Shown here: positions 1 through 11,800 of the stretch, piece by piece
Position numbering within the stretch: position 1 is the first letter of the stretch
How the letters are laid out: every line of letters starts with the position of its first letter
Assembly (NCBI GenBank): GCA_028095005.1
Contig: CM051460.1
Coordinates: 14,183,501 to 14,247,500, forward strand
Direction of reading: 5' to 3'
Source of the DNA: Rhynchospora pubera
Lineage: Eukaryota; Streptophyta; Magnoliopsida; Poales; Cyperaceae
DNA length: 64,000 nt
The notes under the pieces: model-generated
Database searches by the model: none
The model's input: only the letters and a program-made list of their open reading frames with translations
Told to the model about the DNA's origin: nothing
Made by a program: the position numbers and the translations under genes

Positions 1-1818
1 TTCAGCCACAACTAACCTCACCAATAGATAGGCGATGCTTCCACGATCTCAGCGACACCAAATTTGCAGAGAATTGGAGAAGAAATGGCCTAATTTGGGG
101 AATGAGGAGGCCGACTGTCAGAGGGGAAATGTCAGAAATTAGGCACAGCGGGTGATGTAATTGTGCAATTGAAGCATATTACATCTTCTCGAAGGGTCTA
201 ACAATGTACCTGATGAAACAGTTCTAAGCGAAGAAGCTTGTAAGGAAGGATGAGCTACCTCAGCTTCGAGCAAGAATGGCGACAACGTACAAATGGAAGA
301 GAGAAGATTGAATACACTGTGGGAGGCAATAATTGAGCTTCGTGTTGAACAGGGAGCATGCACAGATGTTGTATGTGCCTTCTAATGCTACCACAGTCGA
401 GATGCCTTCTAACTGGACGTCTCCAGTGAGATGGGAAGAAAAGGACAAGAGGAATTGAAGGACTGGAGGGGACGATGACTGTCTTTCATCAGACTAGACT
501 CTGAAAAGAAGAACCTAGTATGGTCCCTTAGTACCGAGACCCCAGAAATAACAGAATGGTGATGTTACCTTCTGATTCAGAGAGAGCCGTCTGATGGGGG
601 CAAGAAATGGAATGAAAGGCTATGATGGACAATTACTTTGTGTAATGGAAATGCCATGTGGCTAGGTACAGGTGTAGGCATGAAGAATCATGTGTATGGA
701 TCACATCTGGCCATTCCTTTACCCACCTGACTAGATGGATGGAGGGATGTAAGTGTTGGCAATACTGCCTCAAACACAGGTGCAGCCACAGATGCATAAC
801 ATCTTATGATGCACCAAAGCAGCACAATGCGCTTGAAAATGACATCACAAAGTAACCATGGGCATATCTGTCAATTGGGACATGAGACAAAGCAGTATGG
901 AGCATAGTGCAATAGGGAATGAACATAGAATTCCCACTATACCCCTCTGAGCCCTGCCGCATAGTCCAAATTACCAATAATTGGTGGCAAATTTGGGATC
1001 ATAAATGCATAGTACACACCCAATTACATAGTAAGCACCAACAGAACCAGGTAACTCATGTGAAATGCTTGGTAAATCTGAAGTTGATTATGGTCAAAAC
1101 TGAGATTAGGCAAATATAAAACAAAGCATGAAACTACTTAATGACTTCAACAAGTAGAAGAAATAGCCCAATTAAGAGTGCTAAACCCTTCAGGTCCATT
1201 GTCAACTGGATTGCAAAACACCCAACAGCAAAAGCAACAAATCAAGTTAGGCCATACATGCCTATACACAGTATTGATGGCTCAAATCATGGTGAAAACA
1301 TAAAATTTACCAAGCAAGTACACTGCCTCAGGCTCAATTAAGGCGCTGGGCAATGTAATTTTGCACCCAGACCCCTAAAATAGCAAAAAGGGGGCAAGGT
1401 AGCTACTCCCCTAGACCCCAGCGTTCAGAAACCATCACAACCTCTCATCAATTGACGGATAGAAGAAAATGTGCCACATATGCAGTAAGGCATTTGGCGC
1501 CAAGATTAACCCCTCCCTCAAGCACATTAGGAGCAAGTGTGTTTACCAAAAAGCCTGGGACCCACTTGTCATGGTAATCCACCATGGCAGGTATAAGAAA
1601 GTAGAAGTGTAAGCAATCAAACTACTGCAATTGCACAAGTGCCAGATGTCATGAGCATATTGGATAGTATGTTTGGACAGTAGAAATCAAGACTGGAGAA
1701 AGAAATGAAGAAGTAAGGCGGCAGTTTCACATTGTATCATGTCCCTCCATCAAGGATCAAAACACAGAGATGATGCCATGTGTAAAAGAGGAAGAGCTAA
1801 ACCCTAGAAGCCTTCCCC

Positions 1819-1825
1819 TATAAAA
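1819..1825 (+). promoter_or_regulatory. LTR TATA box (5' copy)
   Basis: A TATAAAA box sits in a C/T-rich context about 1.89 kb from the LTR start. Transcription would begin near 1850, giving a U3 of about 1.9 kb and an R-U5 of nearly 3.9 kb. The start site is inferred from typical plant TATA spacing. Confidence 0.6.
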
Positions 1826-2101
1826 GAAGATGATCACCACCAGAGAAAAAGGGGGAAAGGAGGAGCAAGCTAAAACTCTGTCAAATTATTTAGTTACACT
1901 ATTGTAATCAAGTAGAAGCATTTTCAAAGAGAGGTAGGAAAGCCACTGTGTCAATTTTCAATACAAAAGTGTTATTCCCCTTCTTGATTTTCCCTTCCAA
2001 TCCTTGGGCTTCTCTTGTTTTCTTTATTCTCTCTGAAGATAAGTGTTAATTGTAAAAGGTCACCATGTAGATCACTCACTATTGCTGCTCTAGGGCTCAG
2101 A

Positions 2102-2422
2102 GACATGGGCAAGGGGTGCTTGCCGGAGAGCGCACACTTGCCTATGTCAATGAGTTTCTTAATGTTAAAAAAAATGTTAAAAGGAAAGTTCCTGTGGAGA
2201 GGCATAGGTTTATGTGTGAGGGGTGCTTGCCTGAGAGCGCACACTCATGCATCTATCTGTGTTTCAACATTAATAATAGTCATTTCCAAAGTCATGTATA
2301 AAACTTATATTAATGAGTCCCCTAAAATCTTAAAAAATGTTGAAGCAAAGTTTGGTGGAGGAACATGGTTCCATGCATGAGGGGTGCTTGCCTGAGAGCG
2401 CACACTCATGCACATAACCATG
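2102..2422 (+). promoter_or_regulatory. Three related stem-loops in the transcribed leader (5' LTR copy)
   Basis: Hairpins lie at 2102-2148, 2204-2256 and 2364-2422. All three share the apical segment GTGC-TTGCCKGAGAGC-GCAC, where K is G or T. The flanking arms differ between copies but still pair. Copy 1 pairs GACATGGGCAAG with CTTGCCTATGTC. Copy 2 pairs ATGTGTGAG with CTCATGCAT using G-U wobbles, plus ATAG with CTAT. Copy 3 pairs TGCATGAG with CTCATGCA, plus CATGGTT with AACCATG. Changed stems that keep pairing around a constant loop suggest a selected RNA structure in the element's RNA leader. Its function is unknown; packaging, dimerisation or translation control are options. Confidence 0.7.
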
Positions 2423-4337
2423 TCCTGACATTTAATGATGGTTTCTTAAGTTTCAAGAATAAGATTAATTAATAAAGGAGTCCAAGTCCAGCAAAGATGT
2501 AATAAATAGAAAATCAAGGGTCCATAGGTAAAGAAACAGTGGGTAGTAGAAGGGAAATTTTAATATGCATCAGCTAGGCTTTATTTTGTTAAAAGCATGT
2601 CTTATTAAAAAAAAAAGAATGATTAAATATGTCTAAGGTGTAACTGTGACCAGAGGTACTCCTATGGTATGTCAAAAAAAATCAGCATAGGTAGTAGTAA
2701 AACACATTAAAGCTAGGCAAAAAAAAAAAAAACAAATATATCTATTCAATAATAAAAAGTAGGGGGACTAAACTAAAAATATTATCATCTCATCTATTTT
2801 CAGTAAAAAAAAAAACACAATTATATATAATGTATCAAATAAAGAAAACAGTGAGTAAGTTTACACAACTCATGTGTTCACAGGGGCATTTCTGTCCAAT
2901 TTCTTTGGTATGTCTCACAGCATAAAAAAAAAAAGGACTCCTTATACTCATACTAAAAAAAAAGAGAAAAAGGACTCAACAGGTATAACCAGAATGATTA
3001 ACAAGCTTGGGTGTCATTCTACATGATAATATCTTCAAATGAAAATTATGGTAGAGGCGACATGGGTCTGTGATTTTAGTTTTAAAATCCTTCTCAATTT
3101 CAGTGAGTAAAGATGAACATCAAGCATGAATCCAAACCATGAATGATTAACATAAAAATGGGGGGGGGTCTGCACTAAACAAACAATCCTGAAGTTCAGT
3201 GTTGTGATTGAAATGAGTAAGATGAAACCTGGAGTTAGGATACCCAATTGTCAAATTATATCACATTACATTCCTGTGCCAAAACCTGAACTGAAATCAA
3301 CACTCAGTGAAACTTCAAAATTAAGCCAAGACAGTCCCTAATGAGATACTAAGTCCTTCTAAGTGATGGGCAAAAGTGAGGTATACACATGTCAGAATGG
3401 AAGTGAATATTGCCAATTGAAGCCAAGTATTGGTCGTAAATATGGTGAGAACAAAACCAGACCTTAGACTTGAGCTACGGTTAAATTACAGTACCTGTGC
3501 CTCCCTCTGCCGTGGTAAGTGACTTAAGAAAGTCCCTCAATGCTCAAAAGGCATCCCTCAACCGAGAATCTTCACTTGTGGCCCTCAATTTGCTCCCTGA
3601 GCACGTCGTCGGACCATGTCTGAAGCATGAAGAAACATGACCAATTGGATAGGCACGACCAAAATTGAAGATGGGGTGGAGAAGAGGGTGAGAAGACGAC
3701 TCTGTAGAACCAACTCATGGTCAGAATGATAGCCGGAATCGCTGGGTCAACCCTCGTTGCCGACGAGTCAACAGAGACGAAGGAGGGAAGGAGGTTGGAA
3801 CGAAGTAAATGTTGAACGAACTCGGAGCTCAGATAAGCTCCACTGACAGGCAGGACCCACAGAGCCAGCCCGACTCGAATTCGAACTCGAACCCATTCGG
3901 CGTATAGGCGCGAGTGCAATCCAAGTGGCTCAGCCAGTTACCAAATTCAGCGACCTAGGAGGATCCTCCGTGACGCTGGCAGTGCAATGAGTCCCTGACA
4001 ACATAACACAAAACAGCAAATTGCAACCAATCAGAAAATTCCTGCAGTATAGCAAACTTCAAAAATGCATTAAAAATAGTTGGATTATCAGAAAAATTCC
4101 CATAAAATATCAAAATGTCAAGAAAAATATGAGGAATATTTTGATGTATTATGTTATGCCAAAACACCAGGGTACAAAATGTTTTAAAATTAATAGGTTT
4201 AAGGGATGACCATAAATAAAAAATATATAGATAAATAATAATAATAACAATAATAATAATAATAAATTTATATTTATATGGTTTTAAAAAAAAATATATA
4301 TATAATAAAGCAAAAGAAAACCATTTTGAATATTCTG

Positions 4338-4480
4338 TGTTCTGGACAGCAGGTACATTTGAACAGTTTATGTTCTTGACAGCAGGTACATTCATGTTCT
4401 GGACGGCAGGTACGTTTGAACATTTTATGTTCTGGACAGCAGGTACACCTGACATTCCTTGTTCTGAACAACAGGCACAG
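4338..4480 (+). repeat. Minisatellite, five copies of TGTTCTGGACAGCAGGTAC-type unit
   Basis: Five imperfect copies, spaced about 25 to 33 bp, each contain TTCTGGACAGCAGGTAC or a close variant. The last copy is TTCTGAACAACAGGCAC. The same array is in the 3' LTR. Confidence 0.85.
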
Positions 4481-4820
4481 TCAAGCATTAAGACTCGCAA
4501 ACAAAATCGAAATAAACTAAGAAGGTAAAAAAAAAAAATAATAGTAGAAAGTTAAAAGTACAAATTTAAAAGTCCAAACTCAAAATTCCAACCAAACACT
4601 GAAAATCTAAAACTCAAGAGTCACAACTAAAAGTCCAACTCAAAGTCCAGAATGCCAAAATGCAAAAGCCCAAACTTTAAACCAAACCCAAAAATATCAA
4701 GGACTAAAAGTTAAACTCAAAAGTTAAAATCCAAAAGTGCTAACTCAAGAGTACAAATTCAAAAGTCTAAACTCAAAAGTCCAAAATCCTAAAGTGAAAA
4801 TTAAAAGCCCAAACCTGAAA

Positions 4821-4979
4821 ATGACGCAAAGTCGAAAGTGACACAAAGTCTAAATGACACAAAGTCAAAATGACACAAAGTCTAAAAGTGACACAAAGTC
4901 AAAAATGACACAAAGTCAAAATGGCACAAAGCCTAAAAGTGACCCAAAAGACACAAAGTCTAAAATGACATAAAGTCTT
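4821..4979 (+). repeat. ATGACACAAAGTC tandem array
   Basis: About nine to ten copies of an 11-18 bp unit, ATGACACAAAGTC followed by a short A-rich spacer with T or A variants. It lies in an A-rich stretch (about 4540-5000) of repeated AAAAGTCCAAA-like words. Confidence 0.85.
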
Positions 4980-5457
4980 AAAAGTCAAAAATTCGTCCCT
5001 TCAAGACTGCATCGCGTTTCGCCCTGAAGGAGACACCTTCCTGATATTCAGATTGAGATAAAGGAAAAGTCAATTCTGAATGATCATTGAAGTTCCTGTC
5101 AAGAGAAGGCATAACGCATCTGTACTCAAGACTTGAACGAAATCCCAAAATCTCTAAATCCCCAAATGATTGAGGATTGATCTAGGATACTAAATTTCCT
5201 AGTGTCGAACTCAAAATTCTCTGTAACAGCACTAAGTCTGACACAGTAAAAAAAAAAAAAACAACCTAAATGTCTTAAAATGTGAAACTAAAGAACTAAA
5301 TCGCATCATTCATGTTTGCATGGTTTTGTTAAAATAGTTGCCCTTCTGCAGTGCTTTTCACCCCGAAACTCCCTATCAAGACACAATCCTTTTAAAATGG
5401 ACTTCATCCACTTACTACATCTAAGCTTTGATTATCCCGATCTAGAGGTGCTCTTAG

Positions 5458-5510
5458 CTCAGTTTGTAACTGAGTCCGGAGGTAATTAACAGTAGGGGCT
5501 TGCGCCTACT
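5458..5510 (+). other. Two hairpins near the 3' end of the LTR
   Basis: CTCAGTT-TGT-AACTGAG (5458-5474) is a perfect 7-bp stem with a 3-nt loop. AGTAGG...CCTACT (5491-5510) is a 6-bp stem, extended by GC/GC across one G-G mismatch. They lie about 190 bp before the LTR end and recur in the 3' LTR. Confidence 0.55.
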
Positions 5511-5705
5511 GGAAAAAAAAGGACCTACGACAAACAATCAACTCTCGAGGTACTTGGAACCGCATTAGTGTCCTTCGCTCGTTTGGAATGGACAGTAACG
5601 ACGGGTCTCAAGATGTTCGAGGGGTATCTGATCCGCATTTTCTTCGCCCCATAGAGGACTATCTGATCTTCCGTGGTCGGACTGAAAAAAGTGCGAGACA
5701 GGTTC

Positions 5706-5724
5706 TGGCACGCCCGGTGGGACC
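5706..5724 (+). other. Primer-binding site for minus-strand synthesis
   Basis: Five bases after the LTR terminal CA comes TGGCACGCCCGGTGGGACC. It begins with TGG, complementary to a tRNA 3' CCA, and is where reverse transcription of Tat-type elements is primed. I do not assign the tRNA species. Confidence 0.7.
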
Positions 5725-5837
5725 TTTTTCTCCTCTCATCAGGGCATAATCAAAGTTTAAATATATAGGTGGAATTAAGTCCATAATATTCAAAAAAATA
5801 TACTAATGATTGACTCTGAGTTCTCTCCTGCAGAATC
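5725..5837 (+). other. Internal leader before gag-pro
   Basis: A short AT-rich stretch between the primer-binding site and the gag-pro ATG. No ORF or clear signal was seen. Confidence 0.5.
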
Positions 5838-8800
5838 ATGTTTACCTGGAGTCAAATCGTGAAGGGCGAGCGTCTTCGCCACATGAAGGCAGCAGCAACC
5901 GGGACTCTCTATATGCCCGTCCAAGCTGTCGTGCAAATCTCTCCTGTGGTGCTCGCTGGTGAAGCATCGGTGAAAGTCTCTGGAAAGCCTGCCCTTAACA
6001 CCAAAAAGGGTCGGGCGGCAAACACCCACATCAAGGGGGCGACAGCCCCGAAACTCAAAAAGGAAAAGAGGACTAGGATCTCGAGGGCCCAAGCTCTCCA
6101 CCTGGTCCAACAACCCGATACCATCACTGATCTGTCCCTCAGCAACACCTTCGCCCCCCTACATGTGCTCAAAAAAGGAGGCGAGGCGATGCGCCTCAGA
6201 GAGGATTGGGAGCTCCCCATGTACGCCCCAGTCTCTGAGACAGAGAAAGTGACCCACCCAAAACACAAGGCAGTAGAGGCCATTCACACGGCCTTCAGAA
6301 TTGTCAAAAGATCCCGCAAATCCCGCAGGATTGTCACTGCAATCCCTGCCAACCCCAACAAGCCGTCCATCAAGGACAGGCTCAAGTTCCCGGCGCACCA
6401 AAGACTCCGTTTTCCTTATCGCGAAGACAACCGAGAGGGAGACACGGACTATAGTGCGTCAGAAAAAAGGACTGTGGCCCACCCGCCTTCAGTCTTCGAC
6501 CGGCTTACCTTTCCATCACTCCAACCCAATGCCCGCTCAATGAAGGCCAAAGGAAAAGTGAAGAAGGTCTGGAAGCCCAAGCAACCGGAACCCATCCCCG
6601 CTCCTGAGCAAAACACAGGGGGCACCAAGCGATGGGTGCCAAAAGGAAAAGATACCTCTCTGGCTAGCCAGATGGCGAGTCAGATGATGAAAAATAAAAC
6701 CAAAAAGAAATATGTGATGAGGAAGAAGCGGAATGCTGATTCTGCCTCAGTATACCATGTGTCAGTTAATGACGATGAGGATGATGACGAGGAAACGGCG
6801 GAAGTCCGTATGGTCGGGACAGGTTCCCAGGAACCGCCTCATTCTGAAAGTGTCCCCGTGGAAACACGAGGGCAGAAAGGAAAAGCTTCGGCATCTAAAC
6901 CTCCCAAACGGGTAGGGCGGCCCAGGAACCGCAGCCCGGTAGTGGAGGAAGTTGTCCAGCAAACTACTGATAACATTGCAAGTGATGAAGAGGATCCAAA
7001 TTTGGATCATGGAAGTTCGTCTGAAGATGTTGATGAGGAAATTGAAATCCTCGAGGAAATATCTGATGAGATGGCCCAGCTTCGCAAGGAGCTGGAAGAG
7101 AAAACAAAGCAACTTGAGCAACTCCAAGCGGAGAACGCTCGAGTAACCGCGGCATGCGCGGAAGTCCAGAAACACATGGCCAAAAAGGAGGCACGCCCAA
7201 GCTATGCTGTTTCAAACAACGATGTACCAAAATCAACCGAAACCCAAGGAATGGCTCCTAAACCAAAATCCAAAAACAAAAAGAAAACCAAGAAATCCCA
7301 CTCTAAAATAGTGCGGGAAAAAGATAGCAGCTCCAGTGAAACCTCTGAAGAGGAGTTGCTTGAAAGAAAAGAAACCAGTGTCATTGACCCTGAGGCCATA
7401 ATGGAGAAAATGCAAAGGGCCATGGATCAAAAACTGCAATCTCTCGGGATTGGGGGCACTCAACTGCCCGTCAATTTCACAGGCCGGCCTTACCCCGCAA
7501 GGTTTGACCAGCTGGATTACCCGAAGGGCCATATAGTACCGAAATTCAAGGTGTTTGATGGGGTCGGAAACAAAATCACCCCGAGTCAACATCTGTCACA
7601 CTTTATAACCTCCTGTGGAAACACTGCCCGAAGGGAGGAATGGCTATTAAGGCAATTTTCACAAAGTCTGTCTGGAGTAGCGTTCGACTGGTATGCTTCT
7701 CTCGAGGCAGATAGCATCAAAAGCTGGAAAGAAATGGCAAATGCCTTTTGCGCAAGGTTCAGGACGACTCCGCATCGGGTCTCCGTTACCAATCTAGTCA
7801 ATGCCAGACAAAAACAAGGCGAGTCCGTCTCCGATTACGTGTCAAGGTGGGAAACCATGTACACAGGATGTCAGTCCAACATAAGTGAATCTGAGGCGGT
7901 GCGTATGCTTCTGAACAGCATCCATGCACCGATGAAAGTATGGATGGTGGGACACAATGTCACCACCTTTGAACATTTGGTAGCCATGGTTGCTCGATAT
8001 GAGGAAGTGGAGCCTGAAATGAACCAGCTATACTATTCCATCAAGGAAAAAGACAAAGAAAAGGGAAAGAAGCTGGAAATCAAAACAACAAAAGCAGTCA
8101 AAGCCATCACTAACCAGGCTGAAGGCACTGGTAGTGCCCAATGGGGAAAGAATGGCGAAACAAAGGATGGAAATCCACAGTCCAGGGCTCAAAGGCCAAC
8201 ACTCAGGGAGCTGAAAAGCAAACCTTACTCATTCAAAAAGGAGAAAACTCTGAAGCTGTTCAAGCAAGCCATGGAGGTTCTCGAGGTTCGATTGCCCCAA
8301 TGCAAAAGGCCCGAAGAAGAAGACAAAGTAAACCACCCTAATTACTGTGTGTATCACAGAGTTTTGGGTCATAACATAGAGGATTGCTATGTCTTTAAGG
8401 ATTGGCTCGAACAGAAAATCCAAGAAGGAGCAATCTCCCTCCATGATGACGCTAGGCAGGAACCGGCTCCTCATGCCATCTCAAACGGAGCCCCAAGTGC
8501 CAGCTCTCGTCGTGTCTCGGTCACTACTGACGGAAAACCGCCCACGACATGGAGCGTATATTTGAACAAAAACACCAGAAAGAAGTTGAGAGCCTTGCAG
8601 GCCGAACCTCAACTCAAATGGAAAAGCCCTATCATGCCAGTAGTCCCAAAGAGGCTCAAACCAATGAAAACACAACCGAAACCAATGACCCGTAACGCAA
8701 CAACGGGTAATGTGAGATCTAGACAGGCGTTCTGGAGGAAAACCTCTCCCGAAACCGTCGAAGATCCCTATGTTCAAGAAAAACCAACACAAACAACCCT

Positions 8801-11800
8801 CGCTGATTTCATCTCCCCCAAAGTCGCTGCTCAAATTAGCGGACAAGTGTGGCAGGAGTTGAAAGGCGAAGGAGAAGAAAAGAAAGAAGAGGAATTCTGG
8901 ACGGCAGCGTGCCACCATGTCTCAGGTAACGAGGAAGAATATGAAGAATCCTCTAACCAACAGGAGCCGGCACAAGCGGACACCAGAACCTCAACAACAA
9001 ATGAACAAAACCCTACTGAGTCGTCATCCAGCTCAGTCCCAACCCAACATGCCTGGTCGACGGTCACTGTTCAACCTATGACCCAATCAGGAAAGAAAAA
9101 GAAAGAGATCCTTGAAATAAAGAAATTGGATAAGGCCCTCATCCGCAAAGGAAAGGAGCCGGACCGAATGACCCTACCTTTCAAGATCAATGGTCAAGAT
9201 CGCAAAGTGTTTGTAGACATTCATGATGAGTGTCTGGATTCAGAAGGCGTCCCAAGCCTAAAGAATCTAGGGTTCAACCTTGTCATACCAAAGAAAAAGG
9301 GAGAATCCGGGATTCCACCAGAAACCATTGCGATACTAGCAGAGCATGTGTCTGAACTGATGAAACAAACCATTGCTGTGACTAGTTTTGTAAGAAACCA
9401 AGTAAACAAAGAGGCTTCCACCTCTACCAATACCCAAAATGCCCAAGACATTCCTGGTTTCACTGATGAGGAATATGAATGGTCTGATCCGGACCCTCCT
9501 AGCCAGGATGAAAGCTACGATTTTGGTAGCAACTTTGACAGTGATGAGGAAAGAGGAGGTGGTGGCTCTGGTGGAATCTCCTGCAACACCATCTCAACAT
9601 CGGCAATAGATGCAGACCCGGAGGGTAACTCGGGAGAAAAAGAAGAAAAGCTCACTAAAGAAGAGGAAACAGAAATGATTGCGCAAATAGAGGAGGCTAC
9701 ACAGGCCATTCTCTCTTCCGCGGTCACAAACCAAAACCCACAAGAAGATGATGATGCCTTCTATGAGGCGCTGGAGGGATGCCAGCCGGCCAGTTACAGG
9801 AGGATAAAAATGTATATGAAAGCAAGGGAACAATGGAGAGACCTCTCCTACTGGTGCGGTCAAACCAACCTTCATCCCATCCTGGAGGCAGAAATCGCCT
9901 TAAACCCATCCTGGTGGATCCAAGAGCTCATACATGGTGATGATGTGGACCAATTGCTAGCATCATGGCTGGCAAATAGGTTCTGGACCAAAGAAACACC
10001 TCTCAACATCTCTAAACAAAAAACCCATGAACCCGCGGAACACTGCAGATACCTGAGTGATGCCGGGGAATCAGAAGAAGAAGCCGAGGAAGAAGGCGAT
10101 GATTCGCTACCACACATCTCTTTCAATGCTGTGGCGGAGTATGTGGACTTCCTGATGCAACTAAAAACTCAAGAGCCTGACTTGTTCCAACAGGAATTAA
10201 GGGTTGACGAGGAGATAGAAAACATGTCAGACTCCGGTACCTATGAACAACAAGTTGAAAATATGGCCATAAGGAAAGCCGCGGTGGATATTGTGGTGCA
10301 AAATGAATGGGACAAGAAAGACCCAGACCCAAACCACCCTACAGATTTTGAAATCATGCGTGCACACTTGGCAAACACGGAGGACTCACACCTCTGGGAG
10401 AATATCGAGGTTACTGAAACTGACCTCGCGGAATATGAAAGCAGCATGGGTAATCAAGCCCACCTCAACCAAATCAACCAAACTTTCCTGGCTGATGACT
10501 TCTCCCAATACTTGAGAAACCTGAGAGTCTCAGACCCAGTCGGTTATCATGGTGTGCTGAACCCTGAAAATCCTCAACAATATCAAGGATATGAAAGGCA
10601 AGCCATAGCCAGGACCGTAGAGGAAATAGCTGATGAGACGGGGCGCGAGGAAGGAGAAATAAATCCAGAAGCAACCCCACTAAGAACCACTCGACGCCGC
10701 AGATCCAGGAGGATTCGGCGCTCCAGACATACATCAGGTCCCAGGGCCGAGGTGACATTCCCCACCCAAGCAATTGAGACTTCCAACCAAGTCGGTATCG
10801 TCCAAGGTGAGTCATCCCAGCAAGCCCCTGAGGAAGAAGAATACAATGAACATGACAGCCTGGTAGAGTGGTATGTGTCTGAGCTCAGGGAACTGAGAAT
10901 CACAGACCCAAGGGCCTTTCGCCGAGCTACCCACCCCAAAGATCCAGATTTTACGGAGGAATTTGAAAGAGAAGCCATAGCAACCGTCCTAAAAGAGGTT
11001 AACAAAGGCAAAATTCCCCAGTGCTCTGACTCTGAAGATAGCGGAGGTTCTCCGCGATTCTTCTTCTGCGGAAAAACATCTGATGGAAACGCCCAAAATA
11101 GCGAATCCGATAGTGATGAAGAAGAGGCCGAAAGGGAGCCTGAGGTGGAATCTGACCATGAAGAACCTCAACCAAGCACCCTCCAAGGAAGTTCAATCCT
11201 GATGGCATCTGGGTCTGGTCCGCCAGCCGATATAACCTCAGCTTTTGAAGGGTTGAATATCTCACAAGCAACCAGGATCCTCTCATACATGGAACACCTG
11301 AGACGGGAAGACCCTGCATTCCTAAACTTCATAGCTCAGCACGCTGAGATATTACAACAACCAGGGGCCAGTTACGAAAGGCTCAGGAGAACCCATCCAC
11401 GGGAAACCGCCCGTTTCCGGGCACAAATAGAAAGGCTGTACAAAATCTCAAACGATATTGACAATAACAGTAGTGATGATGACGGCTCTGATACAGGAAA
11501 CTGCCGTTACATCAGCGGTTCAGGGTCTGATGACTCTGAGTCCGAAAATTATGATCACCGTTCCGCCCGAATTGCAGCTTGGACGGATGATGATGAACCT
11601 TCCTTAAAACCATGTAATAAAAGAAGACAACAAGGAAGAAACGCTCGCATGACTGTCCGGCCACAACCCGAATGGGATGAAAATGCACGGCGTGAGCTGG
11701 AACAAGCCATCGCTGAAACTGAGGCTATGACAACCAATGAGCTCATGAGAAACCTAAGGGTAAATAGCGATGATGATACTTATTGTCCCACCGAGGATGA

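Larger units (their letters stand above)
1..5700 (+). repeat. 5' LTR (first ~70 bp outside the window)
   Basis: Position 1 corresponds to 26835 in the 3' LTR. The repeat runs to the CA at 5699-5700, immediately before the primer-binding site. Substitutions against the 3' LTR that I could find are at 121, 934, 992 and 1206. The other differences are poly-A or AT-run lengths, for example near 2720, 2810, 2925 and 4290. The LTR holds a TATA box, three related hairpins, a 5-copy minisatellite, a CAAAGTC array and two terminal hairpins. Small ORFs inside it show no family resemblance and are not annotated. Confidence 0.95.

Noticed and set aside
2015..2380. 121-codon ORF overlapping the LTR hairpins
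   Set aside because: Its sequence is explained by the structured repeats; the repeated peptide is a by-product.
3572..3919. 115-codon minus-strand ORF in the LTR (and its copy at 30407-30754)
   Set aside because: No recognisable family or promoter; a moderately GC-rich stretch with chance openness. Present twice only because LTRs are duplicated.
4821..4979. CRISPR-like regular array
   Set aside because: Plant LTR minisatellite with very short A-rich spacers, not a CRISPR array.
5450..5480. tRNA-like A box (TTAGCTCAGTTTGT) near the LTR end
   Set aside because: No B box, no cloverleaf and no CCA-side stem; it is explained by the CTCAGTT/AACTGAG hairpin.
5909..6283. Antisense ORFs over gag-pro (for example 5790-6283, 8229-8918, 13042-13981)
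   Set aside because: Shadow frames of the long + strand ORF with no conserved domains.
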